Assembly: GCF_028598745.1 (NCBI RefSeq)
Contig: NZ_JAQRFK010000032.1
Coordinates: 1-34,714, forward strand
Length of the DNA: 34,714 nt
Direction of reading: 5' to 3'
Origin: Xenorhabdus sp. IM139775
Lineage (GTDB): Bacteria > Pseudomonadota > Gammaproteobacteria > Enterobacterales > Enterobacteriaceae
Part shown: positions 1-8,234 of the stretch, piece after piece
Layout of the letters: the number at the start of each line of letters is the position of its first letter
Numbering within the stretch: the first letter of the stretch is position 1
The notes under the pieces: model-generated
What the model was told of the DNA's origin: nothing
Databases searched by the model: none
Seen by the model: only the letters and a program-made list of their open reading frames with translations
Made by a program: the position numbers and the translations under genes

Positions 1-1
1 T

Positions 2-634
2 GATCCCGGCAATAGTGCAAGGGTATTTAATCTTTCTATTTGTAGCCCCCTTGATATTCGCTTAGCGGCTCAAATTGTCGGGAAAATAAAAAAACAGACT
101 TCTAATATTGAAGTTGTTATTAAAACCCAAATTAGTGATGATATTGAGAAGCAATTAAAATATCAGGAAGTAGAATTTGTTATCAGTTATCATTCATTAG
201 ATCGCCCTGATTTCCATAATTACCCGCTGTTTAATGATGAATTGGTTCTGGCCGTGTCTAAGCACCATCCCAGAATTAATCAGAGAATTACCCAGCAACA
301 ATTGCAGGAAGAAAGACATGCCATTGTTGCGTTAGATAATGCAGATTCATTGAGTAAATCTTACTATGAAGGTCATGAATTATTGCGTTCCGTTTCTTAT
401 CAGGGGACGGATTTAAATAGTGTTCTTAATATTGTTTCTCAAACGTATTTAGTTGCCATCGTGCCAAAATGGATGGTTGAACACTATTCCGAGCAGTTGA
501 ATATTTGTTCAGTCTCGCTGCCCAATGGCCGCATTACCCGTCCTTGCTATTTGATATGGCATGGTTCAACAGACCGGGATAAAGGCCACCAGTGGATGAA
601 ATCACTGCTAAGCCATCTTGGTGAACAAGAATAG
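2..634 (+). CDS. leuO: LysR-family regulator LeuO, C-terminal part (5' end outside window)
   Basis: The frame is open from the first bases of the window, so this is a 3' fragment of 210 residues; the N-terminal winged helix-turn-helix is missing. What is present is the LysR effector-binding domain. It aligns by eye along its whole length with E. coli LeuO: an SPLD segment near the start, the stretch YQEVEFVISYH, the segment VSQTYLVAIVPKWM, and the closing CYLIWHGS...RDKGHQWM. LeuO is a pleiotropic DNA-binding regulator that antagonises H-NS silencing. The position just upstream of ilvIH matches the E. coli leuO-ilvIH neighbourhood, except that an acyl ligase gene now lies between them. The regulatory target in this organism cannot be read from the window. 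Confidence 0.93.
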   Translation, partial: DPGNSARVFNLSICSPLDIRLAAQIVGKIKKQTSNIEVVIKTQISDDIEKQLKYQEVEFVISYHSLDRPDFHNYPLFNDELVLAVSKHHPRINQRITQQQLQEERHAIVALDNADSLSKSYYEGHELLRSVSYQGTDLNSVLNIVSQTYLVAIVPKWMVEHYSEQLNICSVSLPNGRITRPCYLIWHGSTDRDKGHQWMKSLLSHLGEQE

Positions 635-652
635 CTCACGCTAAAGCAAGGC

Positions 653-690
653 AGGGGGAGGCGATAGCAAAATAGGCTTCCCCCTTTCAC
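653..690 (+). terminator. Probable leuO terminator hairpin
   Basis: Arms AGGGGGAGGC (653-662) and GCTTCCCCCT (676-685) form a 10-bp stem with one G-U pair and a 13-nt loop, 19 bases after the leuO stop. Only a short T-run follows, so termination may be weak. Confidence 0.5.
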
Positions 691-796
691 TAGGAATAGG
701 TAGACTGCGCGGAAATAGCTAACATCTGTAAGCTGAAAAGTAGGCAATACACTTACTGAAGACGCTAAATAAGATATTTTTATACAGGAATATATT

Positions 797-2599
797 GTGA
801 CAACAGATTCTCTGCACGCCTATCACTTGGTTAACCGCTTGCAACAGCAATTCAATGAACACCCGAAAAAAAAGGCATTTCGGCAGTGGTCATCCTCAGA
901 ACAGCTTGAAATGAACTGGCGGCAGGTTGAATGCACAACGAAAGCCATGGCAAAAGCATTACTGTCATTGGGTGTAGAAGTGCAGGGAAAAGTTGGCATT
1001 TTTGCGCAGAATTGTATGGCATGGTCATTGGCGGATTTAGCGATTCTTCAGCTTCGTGCGGTCACAGTGCCGCTATATGCGACGAATACCTGTGATCAGG
1101 CTGCATTTATCCTCAATGATGCAGGGGCGCAGGTGCTATTTGTCGGTGGGCAGGAGCAATATGATATTGCATTAGCGTTGATTGAACTGTGTCCCCAACT
1201 TGCCCATCTGATTGTGATGGATGAATCTGTGGATTTGAAAGGATGTCCACAGGCAGGGTATTTATCCACCTTCATTGATAATGACTATTCACACTATCAG
1301 GCTGAACTTGATAACCGCATTGCTGGTCAGGATCTCAATGACCTCTTCACGTTGATTTACACCTCAGGGACAACCGGAGAGCCAAAGGGCGTCATGTTGG
1401 ATTACCGTAATATCGCCGCACAGCTTTATCTGCATGACCAGAGATTAACATTGACCAGCCAGGATGTATCGCTCTGCTTTCTGCCCCTGTCCCATATCTT
1501 TGAACGGGCGTGGAGCTATTATGTCATGCACACCGGTGCCCTGAATGTCTACTTAGCTGACACAAATCTTGTGCGTGCAGCGATGTCTGATGTACGTCCG
1601 ACCGTGATGTGCTCTGTTCCCCGTTTTTATGAAAAAGTGCATAGTGCGATCTTGGAAAAAGTTTCCCGCGCGCCTTTTGGCCGTAGGATGATTTTTCAGT
1701 GGGCACTGAAACAGGGAGAAAACCATTGGTTGCGCCAGCAGAAAAATAAAAAAGGTTGCCCGTTCACGCGTTGTAGTTACCGATTGGCTGATAAATTGGT
1801 GCTGAATAAGCTGCGCAATCTTTTGGGAGGACGAGTGCGGTTTTTGCCAGTGGCGGGAGCACGCCTTGACGATGCCATTACCCGTTTTTTCCTGTCCATC
1901 GGCCTGAATATCAAATATGGATACGGCATGACAGAAACTTGTGCCACGGTTTCTTGCTGGGAAGAAAAAAATTATTTGTTGGGTTCCATTGGTACGCCAT
2001 TGCCCGGTATTGATGTTCGCATCAGTGCGGAAGGGGAAATTCAGGTGCGTGGGCCGATTGTCATGAAAGGTTACTTCAATCGCCCGGAGGAAACTGTCCA
2101 TGCTTTTACGGAGGATGGTTGGTTACGGACAGGCGATGCCGGAGGGCTGGACGATGACGGTCATCTGTTTATCACTGAGCGCCTGAAAGATTTGATGAAA
2201 ACGTCAACAGGTAAATATATTGCGCCACAAATGATTGAAGGGATGTTAGGGCAGGATCGTTTTATTGAACATGTTGCCGTTATTGCCGATGCCCGCCAAT
2301 TTGTTTCTGCACTGATTGTTCCCCGCTATGAAGCGCTGGAGGAATATGCGAAATCGATTAATCTTCATTATTGCGATCGCCTTGAACTGCTGCGCAATCA
2401 TCAGGTTATCGGGCTATTTGAACGGCGCTTAAATGAAATACAGAAAAATATCGTTAAATTCCATCAAGTCAAACGATTTATCCTGTTACCGGAAGCCTTC
2501 TCAATGGAAAAAGGCGAATTAACGCCGACATTGAAATTGCGCCGTAAGGTTATTTCCCAGCATTATCAGCGTGAAATTGAATCTATGTATCGGGATTGA
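797..2599 (+). CDS. AMP-forming acyl-CoA ligase (FAA1-like long-chain fatty acid ligase family)
   Basis: A 600-residue ANL-superfamily enzyme. Such enzymes activate a carboxylic acid as an acyl-AMP and then usually transfer it to CoA. The core motifs are intact: phosphate-binding loop YTSGTTGEPKG (188-198), YGMTE (376-380), TGD (445-447), the hinge/linker stretch TSTGKYIAPQ (about 469-478), and a C-terminal TPTLKLRRK whose Lys580 fits the catalytic A10 lysine. The length and the KYIAPQ type of linker resemble the long-chain acyl-CoA synthetase (FAA1, COG1022) branch, not the polyketide/NRPS adenylation domains; no carrier domain is present. The start is GTG with CAGGAA 6 bases upstream. It stands alone between leuO and ilvI, where E. 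coli has no gene. The substrate cannot be determined from sequence. Confidence 0.85.
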   Translation: MTTDSLHAYHLVNRLQQQFNEHPKKKAFRQWSSSEQLEMNWRQVECTTKAMAKALLSLGVEVQGKVGIFAQNCMAWSLADLAILQLRAVTVPLYATNTCDQAAFILNDAGAQVLFVGGQEQYDIALALIELCPQLAHLIVMDESVDLKGCPQAGYLSTFIDNDYSHYQAELDNRIAGQDLNDLFTLIYTSGTTGEPKGVMLDYRNIAAQLYLHDQRLTLTSQDVSLCFLPLSHIFERAWSYYVMHTGALNVYLADTNLVRAAMSDVRPTVMCSVPRFYEKVHSAILEKVSRAPFGRRMIFQWALKQGENHWLRQQKNKKGCPFTRCSYRLADKLVLNKLRNLLGGRVRFLPVAGARLDDAITRFFLSIGLNIKYGYGMTETCATVSCWEEKNYLLGSIGTPLPGIDVRISAEGEIQVRGPIVMKGYFNRPEETVHAFTEDGWLRTGDAGGLDDDGHLFITERLKDLMKTSTGKYIAPQMIEGMLGQDRFIEHVAVIADARQFVSALIVPRYEALEEYAKSINLHYCDRLELLRNHQVIGLFERRLNEIQKNIVKFHQVKRFILLPEAFSMEKGELTPTLKLRRKVISQHYQREIESMYRD

Positions 2600-2659
2600 A
2601 ACCGGCAAATATTCGGCTCTTTATTCAACAAATGTTTTCAGCATGTAAATTGATGTTTG

Positions 2660-2734
2660 CTAACGTTAGTATCTAACGTTATGTTAGTTAACTCGGTGTT
2701 ATCGAATAGCACGTTATTAAATAGCGCGTTTTCG
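2660..2734 (+). promoter_or_regulatory. Repeat-rich control region upstream of ilvIH
   Basis: The 256 bases between the acyl ligase and ilvI hold a perfect palindrome CTAACGTTAG (2660-2669) and a second TAACGTTA (2674-2681), 13 bp later. A near-direct repeat follows with a 15-bp period: AATAGCACGTTATTA (2705-2719) and AATAGCGCGTTTTCG (2720-2734). ACGTT is therefore reiterated four times. In E. coli ilvIH is controlled by Lrp and LeuO from upstream DNA, so operators are expected here. The identity of the binding protein is not shown by the sequence. Confidence 0.4.
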
Positions 2735-2783
2735 AAAGAGTGTTAAACGCAATTCACTCTATATCAATAATAAATGGAATAAG

Positions 2784-2808
2784 TCAGGTCACTTTTTCCG
2801 TGACCTGA
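2784..2808 (+). other. Hairpin in the ilvI leader
   Basis: A perfect 9-bp inverted repeat, TCAGGTCAC and GTGACCTGA, encloses the loop TTTTTCC. It ends 47 bases before the ilvI start. There is no T-run after the 3' arm, so it is not a typical terminator. It could be a transcript structure or an operator. Confidence 0.55.
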
Positions 2809-2855
2809 TGAAATTTCGACGATTAACTTGCAAACAATGCCTGGAGGCAAACTCG

Positions 2856-4583
2856 ATGGAGATGTTGTCAGGAGCCGAAATGGTTATCAGATCGCTAATC
2901 GATCAGGGTGTTGAACACGTGTTCGGTTATCCGGGTGGGGCGGTATTGGATATCTATGATGCCCTGCATACGGTTGGCGGCGTCGAACATATTTTGGTGC
3001 GCCATGAACAGGGGGCCGTTCATATGGCGGATGGATATGCGCGGTGTACGGGAAAAGTCGGGGTTGTTTTAGTGACCTCTGGGCCGGGGGCAACGAATGC
3101 CATCACGGGAATTGCAACGGCATACATGGATTCCATCCCGCTGGTCGTATTATCTGGTCAGGTTGCCAGTTCCCTGATAGGTAATGATGCTTTTCAGGAG
3201 TGCGATATGGTGGGCATTTCCCGTCCCATTGTGAAGCACAGTTTTCTGGTGAAAAAAGCCGAAGATATCCCAAAAACCATTAAAAAAGCGTTTTACTTGG
3301 CTGCAAGTGGTCGGCCAGGGCCTGTCGTTATCGATTTTCCCAAGGATACGGTCAATCCGGCATTGAAATTCCCGTATGTGTACCCCGAAAAAGTTAACAT
3401 GCGTTCTTACAACCCAACTGTTCAGGGGCATAAGGGACAAATTAAGCGTGCATTAAAGACCTTGGTGAGCGCGAAAAAGCCCGTGATTTATGTCGGGGGT
3501 GGCGCCATCAATTCAGCATGTGCAACAGAGTTGTTGAAGCTGGCTGAACATTTACACATTCCGGTCGTCAGTTCATTGATGGGATTGGGCGCATTTCCGG
3601 CCACTCATCGCCAAAGTTTGGGAATGTTGGGGATGCACGGCACGTTTGAAGCGAATAAAGCCATGCATCATTCCGATGTCATTTTTGCCGTCGGTGTGCG
3701 TTTTGACGATCGAACCACCAATAATCTGGAAAAATATTGCCCGGAAGCGACCGTACTCCATATTGATATTGATCCCACTTCGATTTCGAAAACGGTGACG
3801 GCGGATATCCCGATTGTCGGCGATGCCAAACTGGTACTGGGTCAAATGCTGGCATTGCTGGATTCCACGGAAGATACCCAAGATCCTGATGCCCTGAAAG
3901 ATTGGTGGCTTTCTATTGAACAGTGGCGCAGCCGCAAGTGCCTTGATTACGATCACACGACCGCAAAGATCAAGCCACAGGCTGTCATCGAAACCCTTTA
4001 TCGTTTGACCAAGGGCGAGGCCTATCTGGCGTCAGATGTGGGTCAGCATCAGATGTTTGCCGCTCTGCATTATCCCTTTGATAAACCAAGGCATTGGATC
4101 AATTCCGGTGGATTAGGGACGATGGGGTTTGGTTTGCCTGCCGCGCTTGGCGTGAAGCTGGCAAAACCTGAAGCCACCGTGGTCTGCGTGACAGGGGATG
4201 GCAGTATCCAGATGAATATTCAAGAATTATCCACGGCCTTGCAATATGGTCTGCCAGTTCTGGTACTGAATCTGAATAACCGTTTCTTAGGGATGGTGAA
4301 ACAGTGGCAGGATATGCTGTATGCGGGGCGTCATTCTCAATCCTATATGGAATCCCTGCCTGATTTCGTCAAATTGGCGGAGTCTTATGGCCATATTGGC
4401 ATCTCCATCCAAACTTACGCTGAATTGGAGACGAAACTGGCTCAGGCACTGCATGAAGTCAACGAAAATCAACGTTTGGTTTTCGTCGATGTTATCGTTG
4501 ATGAAACTGAACATGTTTATCCAATGCAGATCCGTGGTGGGGCAATGGATGAAATGTGGTTAAGCAAAACAGAGAGGACCTGA
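2856..4583 (+). CDS. ilvI: Acetohydroxyacid synthase III, large (catalytic) subunit
   Basis: Encodes 575 residues (E. coli IlvI about 574). The thiamine-diphosphate enzyme joins two pyruvates to acetolactate, or pyruvate and 2-ketobutyrate to acetohydroxybutyrate, the first shared step of valine, leucine and isoleucine synthesis. Near-identity to IlvI is visible from [18 protein letters not shown] to the C-terminal [12 protein letters not shown]. Visible landmarks are the FGYPGGAV segment, [14 protein letters not shown] with the cofactor-activating Glu, and the metal/ThDP motif GDGSIQMN...LNLNN (from about residue 447). An in-frame ATG exists at 2808, but the start at 2856 has GGAGG 8 bases upstream and matches the family N-terminus. 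ilvH follows after 2 bases. Confidence 0.97.
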   Translation: MEMLSGAEMVIRSLIDQGVEHVFGYPGGAVLDIYDALHTVGGVEHILVRHEQGAVHMADGYARCTGKVGVVLVTSGPGATNAITGIATAYMDSIPLVVLSGQVASSLIGNDAFQECDMVGISRPIVKHSFLVKKAEDIPKTIKKAFYLAASGRPGPVVIDFPKDTVNPALKFPYVYPEKVNMRSYNPTVQGHKGQIKRALKTLVSAKKPVIYVGGGAINSACATELLKLAEHLHIPVVSSLMGLGAFPATHRQSLGMLGMHGTFEANKAMHHSDVIFAVGVRFDDRTTNNLEKYCPEATVLHIDIDPTSISKTVTADIPIVGDAKLVLGQMLALLDSTEDTQDPDALKDWWLSIEQWRSRKCLDYDHTTAKIKPQAVIETLYRLTKGEAYLASDVGQHQMFAALHYPFDKPRHWINSGGLGTMGFGLPAALGVKLAKPEATVVCVTGDGSIQMNIQELSTALQYGLPVLVLNLNNRFLGMVKQWQDMLYAGRHSQSYMESLPDFVKLAESYGHIGISIQTYAELETKLAQALHEVNENQRLVFVDVIVDETEHVYPMQIRGGAMDEMWLSKTERT

Positions 4584-4585
4584 TC

Positions 4586-5077
4586 ATGCGCCGGATTTTG
4601 TCTGTATTACTTGAAAACGAATCGGGAGCATTATCCCGCGTGGTGGGTTTATTCGCTCAACGGGGTTATAACATCGAAAGTTTGACCGTCGCACCGACTG
4701 AAGATCCCACCTTGTCACGCATGACCATTCAAACCAAAGGTGATGCCAAGGTATTAGAGCAAATTGAAAAGCAATTGCATAAGTTGGTGGATGTGTTGCG
4801 GGTCAACGAGTTAACGGCCGGGCCTCATGTTGAGCGTGAAATCATGTTGGTTAAATTACAGGCCAGCGGGTATGGCAGGGAAGAGATTAAGCGCAGCACC
4901 GATATTTTTCGTGGTCAGATCGTGGATGTGACCTCAACACTCTATACTGTCCAATTAGTGGGAACAAGCGAGAAACTGGACGCTTTCCTTGATGCTGTCC
5001 GGGATGTGGCGGAGATTGTGGAAGTCGCACGATCAGGCGTCGTGGGTGTCTCCCGTGGAGATAAAATTATGCGATGA
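4586..5077 (+). CDS. ilvH: Acetohydroxyacid synthase III, small (regulatory) subunit
   Basis: Encodes 163 residues, the same length as E. coli IlvH. It stabilises the IlvI catalytic subunit and carries the valine feedback site in its N-terminal ACT domain ([23 protein letters not shown], then [12 protein letters not shown], residues 1-75). The C-terminal half, from about residue 80, holds [15 protein letters not shown] and the conserved end SRGDKIMR. The start chosen is the ATG at 4586: AGAGAGGA lies just upstream and the protein begins MRRILS as in the family, so an upstream ATG at 4556 is rejected. It is translated with ilvI as one operon. Confidence 0.97.
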   Translation: MRRILSVLLENESGALSRVVGLFAQRGYNIESLTVAPTEDPTLSRMTIQTKGDAKVLEQIEKQLHKLVDVLRVNELTAGPHVEREIMLVKLQASGYGREEIKRSTDIFRGQIVDVTSTLYTVQLVGTSEKLDAFLDAVRDVAEIVEVARSGVVGVSRGDKIMR

Positions 5078-5175
5078 AAAATCGCAATCTGCGGGTTAAA
5101 ATACAGATATTTATTCAGCCCTACTGTAAAGTAGGGCTTTTTCATATTCATAATCTTACTGAGGGGTTAATGTGA
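5074..5175 (+). CDS. Possible 33-residue leader ORF between ilvH and cra
   Basis: This ATG overlaps the ilvH stop in an ATGA arrangement (5074-5077). The frame runs 33 codons and ends in a TGA at 5173-5175 that overlaps the GTG start of cra. The predicted peptide begins [16 protein letters not shown] and ends LTEGLM. It is translated straight through the terminator-like hairpin at 5117-5142. E. coli has an annotated cra leader ORF (fruL), but I see no convincing sequence match to it. A chance open frame remains quite possible, since it is short and has no clear ribosome-binding site of its own other than coupling to ilvH. Confidence 0.3.
   Translation: MKNRNLRVKIQIFIQPYCKVGLFHIHNLTEGLM
5117..5142 (+). 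terminator. Rho-independent terminator of ilvIH / possible cra attenuator
   Basis: Perfect 9-bp stem AGCCCTACT (5117-5125) and AGTAGGGCT (5130-5138), tetraloop GTAA, followed at once by TTTTT. It lies 40 bases after ilvH and only 29 bases before the cra start. There is little room for a separate cra promoter downstream of it. Confidence 0.85.
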
Positions 5176-6179
5176 AACTGGATGAGATCGCCCGCTTAGC
5201 AGGTGTTTCACGTACTACGGCCAGTTATGTCATCAATGGTAAAGCCAAGCAGTATCGGGTCAGCGATAAAACAGTAGAAAAAGTGATGGCAGTGGTCAGA
5301 GAGCATAATTACCATCCTAATGCTGTTGCTGCCGGCCTGCGGGCGGGGAGAACCCGTTCGATTGGTTTAGTCATACCCGACTTGGAAAATACCAGCTACA
5401 CACGTATTGCCAATTACCTTGAACGTCAGGCCCGGCAGCGTGGCTACCAGTTATTGATCGCCTGCTCTGAAGATCAGCCTGATAATGAAATGCGCTGTGT
5501 GGAACATCTTTTGCAACGTCAGGTTGACGCTATCATTGTTTCCACCGCCTTGCCGCCTGAGCATCCTTTCTATCAGCGTTGGGCCAGTCGTTCATTACCC
5601 ATCATCGCACTTGACCGGGCGCTGGACAGCGAACACTTTATCAGCGTGGTTGGGGATGATCTCGAAGATGCGAAGATGCTGGCGCAGGAGTTGCGGCAAT
5701 TCCCGGCGGAATCTGTCCTTTATCTGGGCGCATTGCCTGAATTGTCGGTCAGTTTCTTGCGTGAACAGGGTTTCCGCGAAGCGTGGGAAGCTGAACCACG
5801 GGAAGTCAACTACCTGTATGCCAATAGCTATGAGCGTGAAGCTGCGGCTGAAGTATTTGCATCATGGCTGGAAAATAACCCGGTTCCCCAAGCGTTGTAT
5901 AGTACTTCATTTGCCCTACTTCAGGGGGTGATGGATACGCTTCTCAAGCACAGTGGCCGCTTACCAAGTCAATTGGTGATTGCCACATTTGGCGATCATG
6001 AGCTGCTTGATTTCCTTGAATGCCCGGTATTGTCTGTGGCACAACGCCATCGTGATGTTGCTGAACGCGTTCTTGAGCTGGTATTAGCCAGTTTGGATGA
6101 AAAGCAGCGCCCAACCCCCGGAATAACCAAAATACGTCGTCATCTATGCCGTCGCGGCAAGTTGAGCCGAAGAGATTAA
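5172..6179 (+). CDS. cra: Catabolite repressor/activator Cra (FruR), LacI family
   Basis: Encodes 335 residues (E. coli Cra 334). It is a dimeric/tetrameric DNA-binding regulator that switches genes of glycolysis and gluconeogenesis and releases DNA when it binds fructose phosphates. The helix-turn-helix [20 protein letters not shown] opens the protein, followed by the hinge [18 protein letters not shown] (about 50-65) and a periplasmic-binding-protein-like effector domain. The first roughly 110 residues are almost identical to the E. coli protein, so operator recognition should be the same. The start is GTG at 5172, as in E. coli, with GAGGGG 5 bases upstream. It is followed by its own terminator at 6183. 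Confidence 0.97.
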   Translation: MKLDEIARLAGVSRTTASYVINGKAKQYRVSDKTVEKVMAVVREHNYHPNAVAAGLRAGRTRSIGLVIPDLENTSYTRIANYLERQARQRGYQLLIACSEDQPDNEMRCVEHLLQRQVDAIIVSTALPPEHPFYQRWASRSLPIIALDRALDSEHFISVVGDDLEDAKMLAQELRQFPAESVLYLGALPELSVSFLREQGFREAWEAEPREVNYLYANSYEREAAAEVFASWLENNPVPQALYSTSFALLQGVMDTLLKHSGRLPSQLVIATFGDHELLDFLECPVLSVAQRHRDVAERVLELVLASLDEKQRPTPGITKIRRHLCRRGKLSRRD

Positions 6180-6182
6180 TTG

Positions 6183-6213
6183 AGCACCCTCATGAAAGAT
6201 GAGGGTGCTGTTT
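6183..6213 (+). terminator. cra terminator
   Basis: Perfect 11-bp stem AGCACCCTCAT (6183-6193) and ATGAGGGTGCT (6199-6209), loop GAAAG, starting 3 bases after the cra stop and followed by GTTTG. The T-run is short, but the stem is strong. Confidence 0.75.
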
Positions 6214-6737
6214 GCCTGTTGAAAACGATCAAAATAGGCTGGTTGAGGTCACTTTAAGACTATTCTGACTAAAATTCATGCTAAATCGCTTTTTATGACC
6301 GTTAAAATCGATAAGGTGATATTTAAATTCACAAGATGAATAATTTCCGAATGAAATGTTATTGTTTGTGTACGTTATTTGTTATTTGAGAATAATTATC
6401 TTACTTGATTGATATGTAATCATTTTATATTTCTGGGTAAATGATGAATTTCATCATGTTATTATTTTTTATACTATTATAACTTAAATATATTGTTATT
6501 ATTGATAGGTCGGCAGCGGTTAACAATTGGATAACAATGAGATATGAGTTACATAAATTAATTTAAGTGGTAATTATTTGCGTTAAATTACACTCCCAAT
6601 CAGGCTCTCTACAGATTTATTAAATTATTTAAAATTATCATAGTGTTATCTATTATTAATAGAGCCAAAACTGAAAAATCCTTCTTTTTCTCTTCCCAAT
6701 CTTTCTGTAAATCTAGCTAAAGCGCACAGGCTCTGGC
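6210..6737. other. AT-rich intergenic region between cra and mraZ; no gene seen
   Basis: About 530 bases with only very short open frames in any direction and no coding pattern. It holds a Cra-like box at 6280-6293, an interrupted palindrome ATGATGA/TCATCAT (6441-6457) followed by a T-rich run, and an inverted repeat ATTGTTAT/ATAACAAT (6492-6499 and 6531-6538). E. coli also has a long gap here, so its length is not by itself a sign of insertion. An untranslated small RNA cannot be excluded by eye. Confidence 0.6.
6280..6293 (+). promoter_or_regulatory. Candidate Cra operator
   Basis: GCTAAATCGCTTTT agrees with 13 of 14 positions of the degenerate Cra consensus RSTGAAWCSNTHHW; the mismatch is A for G at position 4. 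It lies about 100 bases after the cra stop. The consensus is loose and the site is about 445 bases upstream of the mraZ promoter, so its role is uncertain. Confidence 0.35.
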
Positions 6738-6767
6738 TTGACAAGGTTTTCATACCATCCGTAAACT
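6738..6767 (+). promoter_or_regulatory. Promoter of the dcw cluster (Pmra-like)
   Basis: A perfect -35 TTGACA (6738-6743) and a -10 TAAACT (6762-6767) are separated by 18 bp; GTAAAC one base earlier would give 17 bp. From memory, the layout closely resembles E. coli Pmra, which has the same TTGACA and GTAAACTC blocks. Transcription would start near 6774, within the first MraZ box, and run into mraZ. Confidence 0.75.
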
Positions 6768-6773
6768 CTTAAT

Positions 6774-6803
6774 TGTGGTGATTTGTGGGATAATGTGGAG
6801 ATT
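6774..6803 (+). promoter_or_regulatory. MraZ-binding direct repeats
   Basis: Three consecutive 10-bp units, TGTGGTGATT, TGTGGGATAA and TGTGGAGATT, put TGG triplets at 6776, 6786 and 6796, one helical turn apart. MraZ in E. coli binds TGGGN repeats separated by 5 bp in this same position and represses its own operon. Autoregulation is therefore expected here too. A further TGGGC at 6804 is out of phase. Confidence 0.75.
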
Positions 6804-6828
6804 TGGGCCATCAAGGGGTAACCTGAGT

Positions 6829-7287
6829 ATGTTTCGTGGAGCAACGCTGGTTAATCTCGATAGTAAAGGGCGGCTCACTGTACCCGCCCGATATAGAGAA
6901 ATGCTGAATGAAGAATCAACAGGCCAAATGGTTTGTACTATTGATCTCCATCAGCCGTGCTTGTTGCTTTATACATTACCCGAATGGGAAATCATCGAAG
7001 AAAAATTATCTCGCTTATCCAGCATGAATCCAGCCGAGCGTCGCGTTCAACGTTTGTTATTGGGACACGCCAGTGAATGTCAAATGGACAATGCAGGACG
7101 TCTTTTATTAGCCAGCACACTGCGTCAGCACGCAGGGCTAACAAAAGAAGTCATGCTGGTTGGGCAATTTAATAAATTTGAATTGTGGGATGAGCAAGTT
7201 TGGTATCAACAGGTACAAAATGATATTGCGGTTGAACAATCCACACAAGAACCTCTATCAGCAAGGCTACAGGACTTATCATTATAA
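6829..7287 (+). CDS. mraZ: Transcriptional regulator MraZ
   Basis: Encodes 152 residues, the same length as E. coli MraZ. It is a SpoVT-AbrB-fold DNA-binding protein with two tandem MraZ domains, which assembles into rings and represses the dcw promoter. The N-terminal domain starts [24 protein letters not shown]; the second carries [24 protein letters not shown], each with the paired D(S/N)xGR(L) pattern. The C-terminus ARLQDLSL is conserved. The ATG at 6829 is preferred over in-frame starts upstream (6775) because those lie inside the MraZ boxes and the family begins MFRG. rsmH follows after 2 bases. Confidence 0.97.
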   Translation: MFRGATLVNLDSKGRLTVPARYREMLNEESTGQMVCTIDLHQPCLLLYTLPEWEIIEEKLSRLSSMNPAERRVQRLLLGHASECQMDNAGRLLLASTLRQHAGLTKEVMLVGQFNKFELWDEQVWYQQVQNDIAVEQSTQEPLSARLQDLSL

Positions 7288-7289
7288 AC

Positions 7290-8234
7290 ATGGCAAATCG
7301 TCATTTTGAACATACCAGTGTATTACTGGATGAAGCTGTCAATGGATTGAATATTCAGGAAGATGGAATTTATATCGATGGAACATTTGGGCGAGGGGGG
7401 CATTCCCGCCTGATTTTGTCGCAATTAGGACCCGATGGACGTCTGCTGGCGATCGATCGTGATCCACAAGCCATTGAAGCGTCAAAGGCCATTACTGACA
7501 AGCGTTTTTCTATTACGCATGGGCCATTTTCTGAATTGGCAACTTATGTGGAAGACGCCGGTCTGGTTGGGAAAATTAATGGCGTATTGCTGGATTTAGG
7601 GGTTTCTTCCCCACAACTGGATGATCCTGAACGTGGTTTTTCATTTATGCGTGATGGGCCATTGGATATGCGTATGGATCCGACGCGTGGGCAATCCGCC
7701 GCCGCGTGGTTGATGAAAGCGGAAGCAGATGACATCGCATGGGTGTTGAAAACGTTTGGTGAAGAACGTTTTGCCAAACGCATTGCAAGAGCCATCGTGG
7801 CCCGCAATCAGGAACAACCCATTACGCGTACCCGAGAACTGGCTGAGTTAATTGCTCAGGCAAGCCCGGTGAAGGAAAGGCATAAACATCCGGCAACACG
7901 CAGCTTTCAGGCTATCAGGATTTACATTAACAGTGAACTGGAAGAGATAGAACGCGCATTAGAGGGTGCACTGCACGTTCTGGCACCACAAGGACGATTA
8001 TCTGTCATCAGTTTCCACTCGTTGGAAGATCGCATAGTGAAACGCTTTATCCGACAACACAGTCAGGGGCCACAGGTTCCAGCCGGTTTGCCTCTCACGG
8101 AAGCGCAGTTAAAAATGCTGGGGGGAAGAAGTCTGAAATCCATTGGCAAAATGAAACCCCCAGAGGGTGAAGTCGCCACAAACCCAAGGGCGCGAAGCTC
8201 AGTTTTGCGGTTTGCTGAAAAGGCGGGTGAATAA
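7290..8234 (+). CDS. rsmH: 16S rRNA m4C1402 methyltransferase RsmH (MraW)
   Basis: Encodes 314 residues (E. coli 313). It uses S-adenosylmethionine to methylate N4 of C1402 in the decoding centre of 16S rRNA, together with RsmI, which adds the ribose methyl. The SAM-binding motif [15 protein letters not shown] is at about residues 29-43, with [11 protein letters not shown] following. [19 protein letters not shown] (from about 96) and [15 protein letters not shown] (from about 236) are family signatures. The start ATG at 7290 lies 2 bases after the mraZ stop, so translation is probably coupled. Its stop shares a base with the ftsL start. Confidence 0.97.
   Translation: MANRHFEHTSVLLDEAVNGLNIQEDGIYIDGTFGRGGHSRLILSQLGPDGRLLAIDRDPQAIEASKAITDKRFSITHGPFSELATYVEDAGLVGKINGVLLDLGVSSPQLDDPERGFSFMRDGPLDMRMDPTRGQSAAAWLMKAEADDIAWVLKTFGEERFAKRIARAIVARNQEQPITRTRELAELIAQASPVKERHKHPATRSFQAIRIYINSELEEIERALEGALHVLAPQGRLSVISFHSLEDRIVKRFIRQHSQGPQVPAGLPLTEAQLKMLGGRSLKSIGKMKPPEGEVATNPRARSSVLRFAEKAGE

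Noticed and set aside
1553-2101. 182-codon open frame on the minus strand inside the acyl ligase gene
   Set aside because: It lies antisense to an intact conserved gene, shows no known motif and is a by-product of codon use in the true frame.
2808-2855. A 16-codon in-frame extension of ilvI starting at ATG 2808
   Set aside because: The start overlaps the hairpin arm, has no ribosome-binding site and is absent from the family; the ATG at 2856 has GGAGG at good spacing.
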